Part shown: one piece after another, positions 31,465 to 40,789 of the stretch | How positions within the stretch are numbered: position 1 is the first letter of the stretch | How the letters are laid out: each line of letters starts with the position of its first letter | NCBI RefSeq assembly: GCF_004005945.1 | Contig: NZ_SACS01000011.1 | Coordinates: 1 to 64,000 of the forward strand | DNA from: Rheinheimera riviphila | GTDB taxonomy: Bacteria > Pseudomonadota > Gammaproteobacteria > Enterobacterales > Alteromonadaceae | Reading direction: 5' to 3' | DNA length: 64,000 nucleotides | Position numbers and translations under genes: made by a program | Notes under the pieces: generated by a model | Told to the model about the DNA's origin: nothing | The model's database searches: none | What the model saw: the letters and a program-made list of their open reading frames with translations, nothing else

Positions 31465-32210
31465 GCTTGATCTCCCGACGTTGTGCTGGCAACTGGGGTT
31501 GGCGATTGCTCTGACATTACCGTAGCTTGTGCCTGCAACCTGCCTAACATCTGATCCATTTGCCGCATTCGGTAGGCATGAATGGCAAAAGCACATAATG
31601 CCGTTGGAATGCCCCACAACGCGATATGCAGCGGATCGGTTTCAATACCCGATTCACGCAAAAAGGTGTGCATCAGCACAATGGCGCCAAAAGCGACAAA
31701 AATATCTTCGCCAAAAAACAAGCCGATATTGTCGGTAGCGGCCGCCATCGCTTTGACTTTCTCCCGAATGCGCTCTGGAATGCCCGGCCAGCGCTGCTCA
31801 GCTAAAGCTTCCGCCATTGGCGCCAGCAGCGGCCGGACCATTTGCGGATGACCGCCCAAACTGGTTAGTCCCAAAGCTGCGGTACTTTCCCGCGCTGCCA
31901 AATAAACCGTCAGCAAGCGGCCAACGGTTGCACCTTTAAGGTTTTTAATAAAATTCTGCGCTTGTTGTTTTAAACCGTGGCGTTCGGCGAGGCCAATCAC
32001 CGCCAACGGCAATAACAAAATCACCGGCAAGGTGCGGGTTTTTAAGAAACCTTCACCCAGCTGCGCCAAAATTTCGCGAATGGGCATTAAGGCAGCAAGC
32101 CCGGTGATAATGCCGGCGACCAATACTACTAACACCGGGTTGAACTTGAGTAAAAAGCCCAACATCACCACGCCGATGCCAAGCAATGGCCATAAATTTA
32201 CAACGTCCAT
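31461..32210 (-). CDS. DUF969 membrane protein (transporter half)
   Basis: 249 aa, about 6 membrane segments in the first 210 residues (LWPLLGIGVVMLGFLLKFNP, VILLLPLAVIGLAERHGL, LGLTSLGGHPQMVRPLLAPMA). The Ser-rich C-terminal tail is polar. Partner of the DUF979 protein, which overlaps it by 4 bp at the 3' side; its own start overlaps the tail of pxpA. Proposed to form one bipartite transporter with DUF979; no biochemical function is assigned to the family that I know of. Confidence 0.85.
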   Translation of the reverse strand: MDVVNLWPLLGIGVVMLGFLLKFNPVLVVLVAGIITGLAALMPIREILAQLGEGFLKTRTLPVILLLPLAVIGLAERHGLKQQAQNFIKNLKGATVGRLLTVYLAARESTAALGLTSLGGHPQMVRPLLAPMAEALAEQRWPGIPERIREKVKAMAAATDNIGLFFGEDIFVAFGAIVLMHTFLRESGIETDPLHIALWGIPTALCAFAIHAYRMRQMDQMLGRLQAQATVMSEQSPTPVASTTSGDQA

Positions 32211-32962
32211 GGAGCCTCTGAGGAAAATGAATGGATGGTTTTTGCTTTGATGACAATGTTCTGTTGTACCAGTGCTTGATGCAGCTCTCGCGCTAAAGTC
32301 ACAGCTTCAGGACTGTCGCCATGCAAACATAAACTGTCGGCTTGTAAGGTAAGTAAGTCGCCATTAATCGCCTGTAACCGGTGTTGTTGCACCAATAACA
32401 AGCTTTGCGAAATGGCGGCATCGGTATTTAGCAAGGCACCGGGCTTCGCACGCGAAACTAGCTGGCCATTGGCTTGATAACCGCGGTCGGCGAAAGCTTC
32501 GGCAATCACCGGCAGTTGTTGCTGCACGGCAGTTAAATGCAACGGGCTTTGCGCCAGTGTCATCAATGGCAACTGATAGTGGCGACTAAGTTGCAACAAT
32601 AAATTGCCGATCTGCGGGTGCTGCGCTGCAGTGTTGTACAAGGCGCCATGGGCTTTCAGATGATGCACTGTCACACCTTCTTCGGTGGCAAGCTGGAGGA
32701 AATAATCGAGTTGTTGCAGCAGGCTGGTGCGCAATTCCGGTAACGGCATTTCTAACGCCAGTCGGCCAAAATTTTGTCGATCCGGATAAGAAGGGTGGGC
32801 TCCGACCGCAACGTGATGTTTTTTACACAGCCGCAGTGCCTGCCGTATTTCAGTTTCAGAACCGGCATGCGCGCCACAGCTGATATTGGCCGACGACAAC
32901 CAGGGCACAATAGCACCGTCGTCAAAACCTTCGCCGATATCGGCATTTAAATCGATTTGCAT
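32198..32962 (-). CDS. pxpA: 5-oxoprolinase subunit A (LamB/YcsF family)
   Basis: 254 aa from MQIDLNADIGEGFDDG (32962); a start ten codons earlier is less likely, since the family begins here. Motifs: DLNADIGEG, ANISCGAHAGSE, GAHPSYPDRQNFGR, HHLKAHGALYN, EAFADRGYQANGQLVSR and LCLHGDSPEAV, all with the conserved acidic and His residues of the family. PxpA works with PxpB and PxpC in ATP-dependent opening of 5-oxoproline to glutamate. No pxpB or pxpC gene is visible in this window, so partners must be elsewhere or the protein acts differently. First gene of the operon with DUF969-DUF979-pcp. Confidence 0.88.
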   Translation of the reverse strand: MQIDLNADIGEGFDDGAIVPWLSSANISCGAHAGSETEIRQALRLCKKHHVAVGAHPSYPDRQNFGRLALEMPLPELRTSLLQQLDYFLQLATEEGVTVHHLKAHGALYNTAAQHPQIGNLLLQLSRHYQLPLMTLAQSPLHLTAVQQQLPVIAEAFADRGYQANGQLVSRAKPGALLNTDAAISQSLLLVQQHRLQAINGDLLTLQADSLCLHGDSPEAVTLARELHQALVQQNIVIKAKTIHSFSSEAPWTL

Positions 32963-33179
32963 CTTAGGTTGCACAATATTTAGATTTAGCATGCAGCAGC
33001 TTCACTTTGATCAATCTGTGGCCAATTTTTGGCCACTCTGTAGCAAAAAGTTGCTTGCACCATATCAGCTTGAAAGCAGCCTGCAAAGCTGGTTTGACCG
33101 CTGTGGCAGTGCGGTAATTTGCGGCCAATCCACAAGATTCGGTACACTGGCGCTTTACCAGCAAGGGCGAAGAAGCAAC

Positions 33180-33683
33180 ATGCACCATCACTTATCGGCA
33201 GCAAAAACAGCGAACACTATCGACATAAGGCCCGCAACATTAGCAGACCTTACCGGCGTTGCAGCTCTGGAACAGCAAGTGTTTGAAACCGCAGTTTATC
33301 CCGATTTCTTTTTCCGTCAGGCGCATGATTTATGGCCGGATTTTCTGCTATTGGCATGGCAGGGAACAACGCTGCTTGGTTATTTACTGGCGGCGCCCGG
33401 TCAACAGGGTGTTGCCAGTCTGGGGATTTTGTCGCTGGCGGTGTCGGAACAAAGTCGTGGCCTTGGCGTGGGCCAAGCACTGCTGCAGTATTTAATCCGA
33501 CATTGCCCACCAGCCACCAGACAATTATGGCTGACCGTCGCCCCGGATAATCTGCCAGCATTACATCTGTATAAAAAATCGGGATTCATTGAGCAAAATT
33601 ATACGGAAGATTACTACGGCAAAGGCGAACCACGCTGGTTGCTGGTGAAGCATCTTTCGTCTGATATCGTGAGCAAATTCTGA
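33180..33683 (+). CDS. GNAT-family N-acetyltransferase (RimI-like)
   Basis: 167 aa. A longer frame extends upstream to 32886, but it overlaps the start of pxpA, so the ATG at 33180 is chosen. GNAT fold with acetyl-CoA loop SEQSRGLGVGQALLQYLIRH (the Q/RxxGxG/A motif) and C-terminal LWLTVAPDNLPALHLYKKSGF plus YGKGEPRWLLVKHL. That arrangement resembles ribosomal-protein or small-amine acetyltransferases. Substrate unknown. Divergent from the pxpA operon, with 217 bp between the two starts; upstream of tig on the same strand but not obviously part of its operon. Confidence 0.82.
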   Translation: MHHHLSAAKTANTIDIRPATLADLTGVAALEQQVFETAVYPDFFFRQAHDLWPDFLLLAWQGTTLLGYLLAAPGQQGVASLGILSLAVSEQSRGLGVGQALLQYLIRHCPPATRQLWLTVAPDNLPALHLYKKSGFIEQNYTEDYYGKGEPRWLLVKHLSSDIVSKF

Positions 33684-33885
33684 TACAAAATTCCATGAAA
33701 ACAGGGCGCTAAGCCGCGCCATTGCTGGATTTAAACAAATGCTCGACGTCATCGAAAACCCTCGCTATAATGCCGCGTCCTATTAAACAATGGATCTGGT
33801 TGGCTAGTGCTGAGTAAGCGAAACATGCCAGATTTAAGCATGATGGCGTAAACCCCACGCCCGTTTTTGATTTTGAGGTAACAAG

Positions 33886-35196
33886 ATGCAAGTTTCTGTT
33901 GAAACCACCCAGGGTTTAGAGCGCCGTATTAATATCACGGTTCCAGCCGCTGCAATCAGCACTGAAGTAGATAAAGAACTCCGCCAAATTGCAAAAAATC
34001 GTCGTATCGACGGTTTCCGTCCAGGCAAAGCACCTGTTGGCATGATCAAAAAAATGTTTGGTCTGTCGGTGCTGCAAGACGTCGCATCACGTCAGATGCA
34101 AAATCATTTTTACCAGGCAATCATTGCCAACAAACTGACGCCAGCTGGCGCTCCGACTTTTGCTCCAGGCCAACTGGCTGAAGGCAAAGATCTGGAATTC
34201 TCTGCCACTTTCGAAGTGTATCCAGAAGTTGCACTGAACGGTTTAAGCAAAGTTGAAGTCAACAAGCCAACCGTTGAAATTTCAGCGGACGACATGGCCA
34301 AAATGATTGAAACGCTGCGTAAGCAACACGCCACTTGGGCTGCTTCTGATAAAGCGTCTGCAGCAGGCGACCGCGTCAAGATGGACTTTGTTGGTTCAAT
34401 CGACGGCGAAGAATTCGAAGGCGGCAAAGCTGAAGGTTTCAGCCTGGACTTAGGTCAAGGCCGGATGATCCCAGGTTTTGAAGATGGTATCATCGGCAAA
34501 AAAGCCGGCGAGCAATTCACCATCGACGTGACTTTCCCTGCTGAATACCACGCTGAAAACTTAAAAGGCAAAGCGGCACAGTTCGCTATCACGCTGCAGT
34601 CTGTTGAGACGCAAGTGCTGCCAGAAGTGAACGAAGAATTCGTAAAACTGTTTGGCTTAGCTGAAACAACAGTTGAAGCACTGCACGCAGAAGTACGTAA
34701 AAATATGGAACGCGAACTGAACCAAGCCATCAAAGGTAAGGTAAAAGAGCAAGTGATCAAAGGCTTACTGGCTAATCACGAGCTGGACGTACCACAAGCA
34801 CTGATCGAAAGCGAAGTTGACGTATTACGTCGCCAGGCGCTGCAGCGTTTTGGTAACAACGTTGACGCGAAAAACCTGCCAGAACTGCCAGCGGCATTAT
34901 TCGCTGATCAGGCACGTGACCGGGTGAAAGTAGGTCTGTTGTTAGGTGAAGTGATCAAAACCAACAACCTGCAAGTTGACGACAGCCGCGTGCAGGCTTT
35001 AATCGCCACTATCGCTTCAGCTTACGAAGATCCACAAGAAGTGGTGCAGTACTACAACAGCAACAAAGAGCTGTTACAGGGTATGCGCAACGTGGCTTTA
35101 GAAGAACAGGCGATTGACCTGGTACTGGCTCAGGCGAAAGTGACTGAGCAAGCTGCGAAGTTTGACGAAATTATGAATCCACAAGCTGCCAACTAA
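33886..35196 (+). CDS. tig: Trigger factor
   Basis: 436 aa ribosome-associated chaperone and prolyl isomerase. Ribosome-binding domain at residues 1-115 with the signature [21 protein letters not shown]-type PPIase at about 150-245 ([51 protein letters not shown]). The rest is the helical substrate-cradle domain. Full length. RBS GAGG before AACAAGATG. Followed by an intrinsic terminator, then clpP, the standard gammaproteobacterial order tig-clpP-clpX-lon. Confidence 0.98.
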   Translation: MQVSVETTQGLERRINITVPAAAISTEVDKELRQIAKNRRIDGFRPGKAPVGMIKKMFGLSVLQDVASRQMQNHFYQAIIANKLTPAGAPTFAPGQLAEGKDLEFSATFEVYPEVALNGLSKVEVNKPTVEISADDMAKMIETLRKQHATWAASDKASAAGDRVKMDFVGSIDGEEFEGGKAEGFSLDLGQGRMIPGFEDGIIGKKAGEQFTIDVTFPAEYHAENLKGKAAQFAITLQSVETQVLPEVNEEFVKLFGLAETTVEALHAEVRKNMERELNQAIKGKVKEQVIKGLLANHELDVPQALIESEVDVLRRQALQRFGNNVDAKNLPELPAALFADQARDRVKVGLLLGEVIKTNNLQVDDSRVQALIATIASAYEDPQEVVQYYNSNKELLQGMRNVALEEQAIDLVLAQAKVTEQAAKFDEIMNPQAAN

Positions 35197-35224
35197 CATT
35201 GACTTTGCTTAGTTAGACGGTTTT

Positions 35225-35261
35225 AATGGCTCGGGCAGCAGTGTTCGGGCCATTTTATTTT
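35225..35261 (+). terminator. Terminator between tig and clpP
   Basis: AATGGCTCG, 12-nt loop, CGGGCCATT followed by TTATTTT. Confidence 0.8.
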
Positions 35262-35290
35262 CTGCCGCATTTTTCCAGGGGATCCAGCTG

Positions 35291-35914
35291 ATGGTGTTAA
35301 ACCAAAATATGAATGAATTAGTGAATGCATTAGTACCGATCGTGATCGAGCAGACGGCTAAAGGTGAACGCTCTTTTGATATTTACTCGCGTTTACTAAA
35401 AGAGCGGGTGATTTTCCTGACCGGTCAGGTCGAAGATCACATGGCCAACTTAATCGTCGCGCAGTTACTGTTCCTGGAATCTGAAAATCCGGAAAAAGAC
35501 ATCTACATCTATATCAACTCGCCAGGTGGTTCTGTCACCGCCGGCCTCGCCATTTACGACACAATGCGCTATATCAAATGTGATATCGCAACTGTTTGTG
35601 TCGGACAAGCAGCCAGCATGGGCGCTTTCCTGTTATCGGGTGGTACCAAAGGCAAACGTTATTGTCTGCCTAACGCCCGGGTCATGATCCACCAGCCGTT
35701 AGGTGGTTTCCAGGGCCAGGCCACTGATTTTGAAATCCATGCCCGGGAAATTCTGACCATCAAAGAGAAATTAAACCGTTTGATGGCTGAGCACACCGGC
35801 AAAACTTACGAAGAGATTGTCAAAGGCACCGAGCGCGATAATTTTTTAAGTGCACAACAGGCCTTGGAATATGGTCTGGTCGACACCATCTTTGTTAAAA
35901 GCGAAGCAAAGTAA
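35291..35914 (+). CDS. clpP: ATP-dependent Clp protease proteolytic subunit
   Basis: 207 aa serine protease that forms the tetradecameric degradation chamber for ClpX or ClpA. Catalytic triad visible: Ser in [15 protein letters not shown], His in [13 protein letters not shown] and Asp in [10 protein letters not shown]. Other landmarks are [20 protein letters not shown] and the C-terminal [28 protein letters not shown] before ATG. An internal Met (NMNELV) might also serve as start after the short propeptide. Upstream of clpX, separated by 247 bp that include a palindromic repeat. Confidence 0.98.
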   Translation: MVLNQNMNELVNALVPIVIEQTAKGERSFDIYSRLLKERVIFLTGQVEDHMANLIVAQLLFLESENPEKDIYIYINSPGGSVTAGLAIYDTMRYIKCDIATVCVGQAASMGAFLLSGGTKGKRYCLPNARVMIHQPLGGFQGQATDFEIHAREILTIKEKLNRLMAEHTGKTYEEIVKGTERDNFLSAQQALEYGLVDTIFVKSEAK

Positions 35915-35967
35915 CTTTTGACCGGTGTTATTCGGTAAGTGTTTAAAAAGCGCGTTGGGTAACCTGT

Positions 35968-36095
35968 TATACCCTATAGCATTGAAGTTGCAGGTAGGCG
36001 GCAACTGAGAGAATCTCCATGAGCATAGCTGTCTATGCGATTGGAGTGAACGAAGGCAGCCAACAACCCTGCAGCTTCAAGGATGACGGGGATAA
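35968..36095. repeat. 128-bp palindromic dispersed repeat, copy A
   Basis: Begins TTATACCC, ends GACGGGGATAA, and folds on itself. Outer arms contain CATTGAAG and CTTCAAGGATGACGGG. An inner hairpin is CATAG-CTGT-CTATG flanked by CTCCAT and ATTGGAG. Copy B is at 62970-63096. It separates clpP from clpX, so it will be in any clpPX transcript. Confidence 0.85.
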
Positions 36096-36161
36096 GCGCT
36101 TAAATTTGAATTGGCGACGGTCGGAAGGAAACGACCCTTGCAACGTGAAAGAGGTAGTTCC

Positions 36162-37442
36162 ATGTCTGATCACCGCACTGACGGCGACAAAAGCAGCAAA
36201 CTGTTGTATTGCTCGTTTTGTGGCAAATCACAGCACGAAGTGCGTAAGTTGATCGCAGGTCCACAGGTGTATATTTGTGATGAATGCGTTGACCTGTGCA
36301 ACGATATTATCCGTGAAGAAATTAAAGACATTTCGCCAAAGCGTGATGGTAATAAATTACCAACGCCGCGCGAAATCCGCACCCACCTGGATGACTATGT
36401 CATTGGCCAGGAACATGCGAAAAAAGTATTGGCCGTGGCCGTGTACAACCATTACAAACGGTTACGCACCAGCACGCACAAACAAGATGTTGAACTGGGT
36501 AAAAGTAATATTTTGCTGATTGGTCCTACCGGTAGTGGTAAAACGCTGCTCGCAGAAACTTTAGCCCGTTTACTGGATGTGCCATTCACTATGGCTGATG
36601 CGACGACGTTAACCGAAGCTGGTTATGTTGGTGAAGACGTTGAAAACATCATTCAGAAGCTACTGCAAAAGTGCGACTACGATGTCGAAAAAGCCCAACG
36701 TGGTATTGTCTACATCGATGAAATTGACAAAATTTCCCGTAAATCAGAAAACCCATCGATCACCCGTGACGTGTCAGGTGAAGGTGTGCAGCAAGCGCTG
36801 CTCAAACTGATTGAAGGCACTATTGCGTCTGTTCCGCCGCAAGGTGGCCGGAAACATCCGCAGCAGGAATTCCTGCAAGTGGATACCTCGAAAATTCTGT
36901 TTATCTGTGGTGGCGCTTTTGCTGGCCTGGATAAAATTATCGAGCAGCGCAGTGCAAAAGGCTCCAGCATCGGTTTTGGTGCTGAAGTGAAAAGCAAAGA
37001 ATCAAATCGTTCGTTGACGGAAAGTTTCCGCGATGTTGAACCGGAAGATTTGGTGAAGTTCGGTTTAATTCCGGAATTTATCGGTCGGTTACCGGTGCTG
37101 GCCACTTTGACCGAGCTGGATTTAGCTGCTTTGATGCAAATTTTAAGTCAGCCGAAAAATGCGCTGGTGAAACAGTTTGCGGCTTTGTTCCAGATGGAAG
37201 ATGTCGAGCTGGAGTTCCGCGAAGATGCACTCAAAGCCATCGCCCAAAAAGCGATGGAACGCAAAACCGGTGCCCGTGGTTTACGTTCGATCCTAGAAGG
37301 CGTGTTGCTTGATACCATGTACGAGCTACCATCGATGCAGGATGTCAGCAAAGTGGTGATTGATGAAACTGTTATTCGCGGTGAATCACAGCCCATCCTG
37401 ATTTATGAAAATCCGGAAAAAGCGGTGGCCGAATCGCACTAA
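36162..37442 (+). CDS. clpX: ATP-dependent Clp protease ATP-binding subunit ClpX
   Basis: 426 aa, start [20 protein letters not shown] (36162) with GAAAGAGG 8-9 bp upstream; the frame continues further upstream but without family similarity. N-terminal zinc-binding domain ([22 protein letters not shown]). AAA+ module with Walker [17 protein letters not shown], Walker [12 protein letters not shown], the pore loop region GYVGEDVE and sensor-2 [11 protein letters not shown]. Contains the ClpP-docking IGF-type loop (SSIGFGAEV). Unfolds substrates and feeds them to ClpP. Ends with its own terminator. Confidence 0.98.
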   Translation: MSDHRTDGDKSSKLLYCSFCGKSQHEVRKLIAGPQVYICDECVDLCNDIIREEIKDISPKRDGNKLPTPREIRTHLDDYVIGQEHAKKVLAVAVYNHYKRLRTSTHKQDVELGKSNILLIGPTGSGKTLLAETLARLLDVPFTMADATTLTEAGYVGEDVENIIQKLLQKCDYDVEKAQRGIVYIDEIDKISRKSENPSITRDVSGEGVQQALLKLIEGTIASVPPQGGRKHPQQEFLQVDTSKILFICGGAFAGLDKIIEQRSAKGSSIGFGAEVKSKESNRSLTESFRDVEPEDLVKFGLIPEFIGRLPVLATLTELDLAALMQILSQPKNALVKQFAALFQMEDVELEFREDALKAIAQKAMERKTGARGLRSILEGVLLDTMYELPSMQDVSKVVIDETVIRGESQPILIYENPEKAVAESH

Positions 37443-37449
37443 ACCCAAT

Positions 37450-37474
37450 AAAAAGGAGCTACGGCTCCTTTTTT
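37450..37474 (+). terminator. Terminator of clpX
   Basis: AAAAGGAGC, TACG loop region, GCTCCTTTTTT immediately downstream of the clpX stop. Confidence 0.92.
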
Positions 37475-37630
37475 GATCGTCTTGCTAATGAACAAAAACA
37501 GCCGAGATGCCGTATCCCCTGGTGGAAGTGGTTTCAGCACGAAAAACTGTGCCGCAAAGTGACATTCCAAATAGAAATGCCTAAGTGGTTAACAGAGCCC
37601 AATGTTTTGCCAGCATTTTTTCAGCAGGTG

Positions 37631-37659
37631 CATTGAAGTGACAGATCCTGACCCCATAT
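37631..37659 (+). promoter_or_regulatory. Sigma-32 (heat-shock) type promoter for lon
   Basis: CATTGAAG (37631-37638), 13-bp spacer, CCCCATAT (37652-37659), 45 bp before the lon start. This closely fits the sigma-32 consensus (CTTGAAA / CCCCATNT) and matches the known heat control of lon. Confidence 0.8.
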
Positions 37660-37703
37660 ACTCAGATAATCACGCCTGCAGTAACTAATTCGAGAGAAAT
37701 TGA

Positions 37704-40100
37704 ATGACAGAAGCAACAGTCGAACGTTTGCATATGCCGGTTCTGGCATTACGCGATGTTGTCGTCTATCCCCACATGGTAATCCCATTGTTTGTCGGGC
37801 GGGCGAAATCTATTAAATGCCTTGATGCCGCGATGGACAACGAGAAACAAATTTTCTTAGTCGCGCAAAAAGACGCCACGCTGGACGATCCGGCCGAAGC
37901 CGATTTGTACCGGGTCGGTACTGTCGCCACTATTCTGCAGTTGCTGAAGCTGCCTGACGGCACCGTAAAAGTGCTGGTAGAAGGTGGTCGTCGCGCCAAG
38001 CTGGTCAACTTTACTGAAACTGACGAGCTGTTTATGGCCAATGTCGAAGTGGTGACTTCGCCAGAGATGGACAGTCGCGAGCAGGAAGTGTTCCTGCGCT
38101 CGGCGGTCGGTCAGTTTGAAGGTTACATCAAGCTTAACAAAAAAATTCCGCCGGAAGTTCTGACAGCACTTTCTGGTATCGATGATGCTGCGCGTCTGGC
38201 CGATACCATGGCTGCGCACATGCCGCTGAAAATTGATGACAAGCAAAAAGTGCTGGAAATCATCGATGTCACCGAGCGCCTTGAATTCCTGATGGCAATG
38301 ATGGAAAGCGAAATCGACATCCTGCAGGTTGAGCGTCGTATTCGTGGTCGTGTCAAAAAGCAGATGGAAAAAAGCCAGCGTGAGTATTATCTCAATGAGC
38401 AGATGAAAGCCATTCAGCGCGAGCTGGGTGAATTGGACGACGCGCCGGACGAATTTGAAGCCATCAATCGCAAAATTGAAGCTGCCCAAATGCCGGAAGA
38501 AGCCAAAACCAAAGCTTCGGCTGAGCTGAGCAAATTGAAAATGATGTCACCAATGTCCGCAGAAGCGACTGTGGTGCGCTCTTACATCGACTGGCTGACC
38601 CAGGTGCCCTGGAAACAACGCTCCAAGGTGAAGAAAAACCTAGCGCTGGCTGAGGAAATCCTGAATAGCGACCATTATGGCCTCGATAAAGTCAAAGAGC
38701 GGATCCTTGAGTATCTTGCGGTGCAACAGCGCGTCAATAAACTCAAAGGCCCGATTTTGTGTTTAGTGGGACCTCCTGGTGTTGGTAAAACATCGTTAGG
38801 GCAATCGGTTGCCAAAGCGACCGGCCGTAAATATGTGCGGATGGCGTTAGGTGGCGTGCGCGATGAAGCGGAAATTCGTGGTCATCGCCGGACCTACATC
38901 GGTTCGATGCCGGGTAAAATCATCCAGAAAATGGCTAAAGTTGGCGTGCGTAACCCGCTGTTTTTACTTGATGAAATCGACAAGATGGCCTCGGATTTTC
39001 GCGGCGATCCGGCAGCAGCTTTGTTAGAAGTACTGGATCCGGAGCAGAATTCAGCTTTTAGCGATCATTATCTGGAAGTTGATTACGACTTATCGGACGT
39101 GATGTTTTTCGCCACCAGTAACAGTCTGAATATTCCGGATGCATTGTTAGACCGGATGGAAGTGATTCGGCTTGCTGGTTACACCGAAGATGAAAAACTT
39201 AATATCGCCAAACAACATTTGATCAATAAACAAATTGAACGTAATGGTTTGAAAAAAGGCGAAATTAGTATCGAAGACAGCGCCATCGTTGGCATTATCC
39301 GCTACTACACCCGGGAAGCCGGGGTGCGCAGTTTAGAGCGTGAAATTTCCAAACTTTGCCGTAAAGCCGTGAAGAAAATTCTACTCGATACCAAATTAAA
39401 AACGGTGTTGATTAACCAGACGAATCTGGAAGAATTCCTGGGCGTGCAACGTTTTGACTACGGCAAAGCGGAAGACAGCAATCGCATCGGTCAGGTGACT
39501 GGCTTGGCCTGGACTTCAGTTGGCGGTGATTTACTGACGATTGAAGCCGCTGCTGTGGTTGGTAAAGGTAAGTTGACGCATACCGGTTCGCTCGGTGACG
39601 TGATGAAAGAGTCGATTCAGGCCGCAATGACCGTGGTTCGAAGCCGTGCTGAAACGCTACGCATCAATGAAGATTTCTACGAAAAACGTGATATCCACAT
39701 TCACGTACCGGAAGGCGCGACGCCAAAAGACGGCCCAAGCGCAGGTATTGCGATGGTCACGGCCTTAGTGTCTGCTTTAACCGGCAATCCGGTGCGCGCT
39801 GACGTGGCGATGACCGGCGAAATCACCTTACGTGGTGAAGTATTACCCATCGGTGGCCTGAAAGAAAAATTACTGGCAGCTCATCGTGGTGGCATCAAAC
39901 GGGTGTTAATCCCGCATGATAACGTCCGTGATTTAAAAGACATTCCGGATAACGTCAAAGGGGACATCGAAATTTGTCCGGTGCAGTGGATAGATCAAGT
40001 GCTTGAATTCGCGCTGCAAGAGCCGCCGACTGGTATGTCTGTGGTAAATGTGGAAAAAAGCAGCGTAAAAGCGAAAAAAACCCAAAAAAATGTGGTTTAG
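37704..40100 (+). CDS. lon: Lon ATP-dependent protease
   Basis: 798 aa. N-terminal substrate domain at residues about 1-200 ([22 protein letters not shown]), then a long helical region. AAA+ domain with Walker [21 protein letters not shown] and Walker [11 protein letters not shown]-terminal Lon protease domain with the Ser-Lys dyad in [11 protein letters not shown] and [14 protein letters not shown]. Degrades misfolded and regulatory proteins in the cytoplasm. Preceded by a sigma-32-like promoter. The C-terminus has a Lys-rich tail ([14 protein letters not shown]) slightly longer than in E. coli. Confidence 0.98.
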   Translation: MTEATVERLHMPVLALRDVVVYPHMVIPLFVGRAKSIKCLDAAMDNEKQIFLVAQKDATLDDPAEADLYRVGTVATILQLLKLPDGTVKVLVEGGRRAKLVNFTETDELFMANVEVVTSPEMDSREQEVFLRSAVGQFEGYIKLNKKIPPEVLTALSGIDDAARLADTMAAHMPLKIDDKQKVLEIIDVTERLEFLMAMMESEIDILQVERRIRGRVKKQMEKSQREYYLNEQMKAIQRELGELDDAPDEFEAINRKIEAAQMPEEAKTKASAELSKLKMMSPMSAEATVVRSYIDWLTQVPWKQRSKVKKNLALAEEILNSDHYGLDKVKERILEYLAVQQRVNKLKGPILCLVGPPGVGKTSLGQSVAKATGRKYVRMALGGVRDEAEIRGHRRTYIGSMPGKIIQKMAKVGVRNPLFLLDEIDKMASDFRGDPAAALLEVLDPEQNSAFSDHYLEVDYDLSDVMFFATSNSLNIPDALLDRMEVIRLAGYTEDEKLNIAKQHLINKQIERNGLKKGEISIEDSAIVGIIRYYTREAGVRSLEREISKLCRKAVKKILLDTKLKTVLINQTNLEEFLGVQRFDYGKAEDSNRIGQVTGLAWTSVGGDLLTIEAAAVVGKGKLTHTGSLGDVMKESIQAAMTVVRSRAETLRINEDFYEKRDIHIHVPEGATPKDGPSAGIAMVTALVSALTGNPVRADVAMTGEITLRGEVLPIGGLKEKLLAAHRGGIKRVLIPHDNVRDLKDIPDNVKGDIEICPVQWIDQVLEFALQEPPTGMSVVNVEKSSVKAKKTQKNVV

Positions 40101-40149
40101 GGGCTTTTCAATTGCGCAGGCTGTGCTAATTTAGGGGCAGTTTCGTTGC

Positions 40150-40170
40150 AGCCCTTGTGCGACAAGGGCT
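40150..40170. other. Perfect hairpin downstream of lon
   Basis: AGCCCTTGT-GCG-ACAAGGGCT, 50 bp after the lon stop. No T-run follows; it may protect the 3' end of lon mRNA or be a Rho-assisted end. Confidence 0.55.
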
Positions 40171-40311
40171 AGCGAGACGCAAGGAAATTTCAAAGTCCAT
40201 TGTATTTGTGCTTGCAAGCGTTTCGGATGCTTGATATAACAATGCCGACATTACAAAAATGTACTTACAATTTGGTTGTAGAAAATAATAACAATTGAAG
40301 GGGATGATATT

Positions 40312-40584
40312 GTGAACAAGTCTCAACTTATCGACAAAATTGCTGCTGGTGCAGACATTTCTAAAGCGGCAGCGGGTCGTTCTCTTGACGCGTTCATCGA
40401 AGCCGTTACTGAAGCTTTAAAAGAAGGTGATTCAGTTGCACTGGTTGGTTTTGGCACTTTCGCAGTACGTGAGCGCGCAGCCCGTACTGGCCGTAACCCA
40501 CAAACTGGTGAAACTATCCAAATCGCTTCTGCGAAGATCCCTTCGTTCAAGCCAGGTAAAGCGTTAAAAGACAGCGTAAACTAA
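40312..40584 (+). CDS. hupB: DNA-binding protein HU-beta
   Basis: 90 aa, GTG start with GAAGGGGATGATATT upstream. Complete HU fold: [18 protein letters not shown], dimer helices, and the DNA-embracing arm [20 protein letters not shown] with the conserved Pro at its tip, ending in the family tail [12 protein letters not shown]. Nucleoid compaction and DNA bending. In the usual position between lon and ppiD. Confidence 0.97.
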   Translation: MNKSQLIDKIAAGADISKAAAGRSLDAFIEAVTEALKEGDSVALVGFGTFAVRERAARTGRNPQTGETIQIASAKIPSFKPGKALKDSVN

Positions 40585-40720
40585 ACTTGCAAACTGTGCC
40601 GGCGCGCTGGTGCAGTCGCAAAGCTTAAAAAGAATTCTGATTGGCCTCTGTCAATCAACACCGTTGCCACAGTTCTACTGAGCAGCGGGTAGCAAGAGTT
40701 CCGTTACAGCTTCTATAAGA

Positions 40721-40752
40721 AAGGCGCATCTGTTAAGATGCGCTTTTTTTTT
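40721..40752 (+). terminator. Terminator upstream of ppiD
   Basis: GCGCATCT, GTTA loop, AGATGCGC followed by nine Ts. It ends the hupB transcript. Confidence 0.93.
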
Positions 40753-40789
40753 AAGCCAGCATTTTGCCGTTACAAGAGATGAAGCAAGC

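Noticed and set aside
31465-31617. 51-residue extension of DUF979
   Set aside because: Lies inside DUF969; the ATGA overlap at 31461-31464 gives the conserved start.
32886-33179. N-terminal extension of the GNAT acetyltransferase
   Set aside because: It overlaps the start of pxpA on the other strand and has no similarity to the family; the ATG at 33180 gives a normal-length GNAT.
37857-38489. 210-codon minus-strand frame
   Set aside because: Antisense to lon, rich in Phe/His/Gln as expected for a shadow, with no family similarity.
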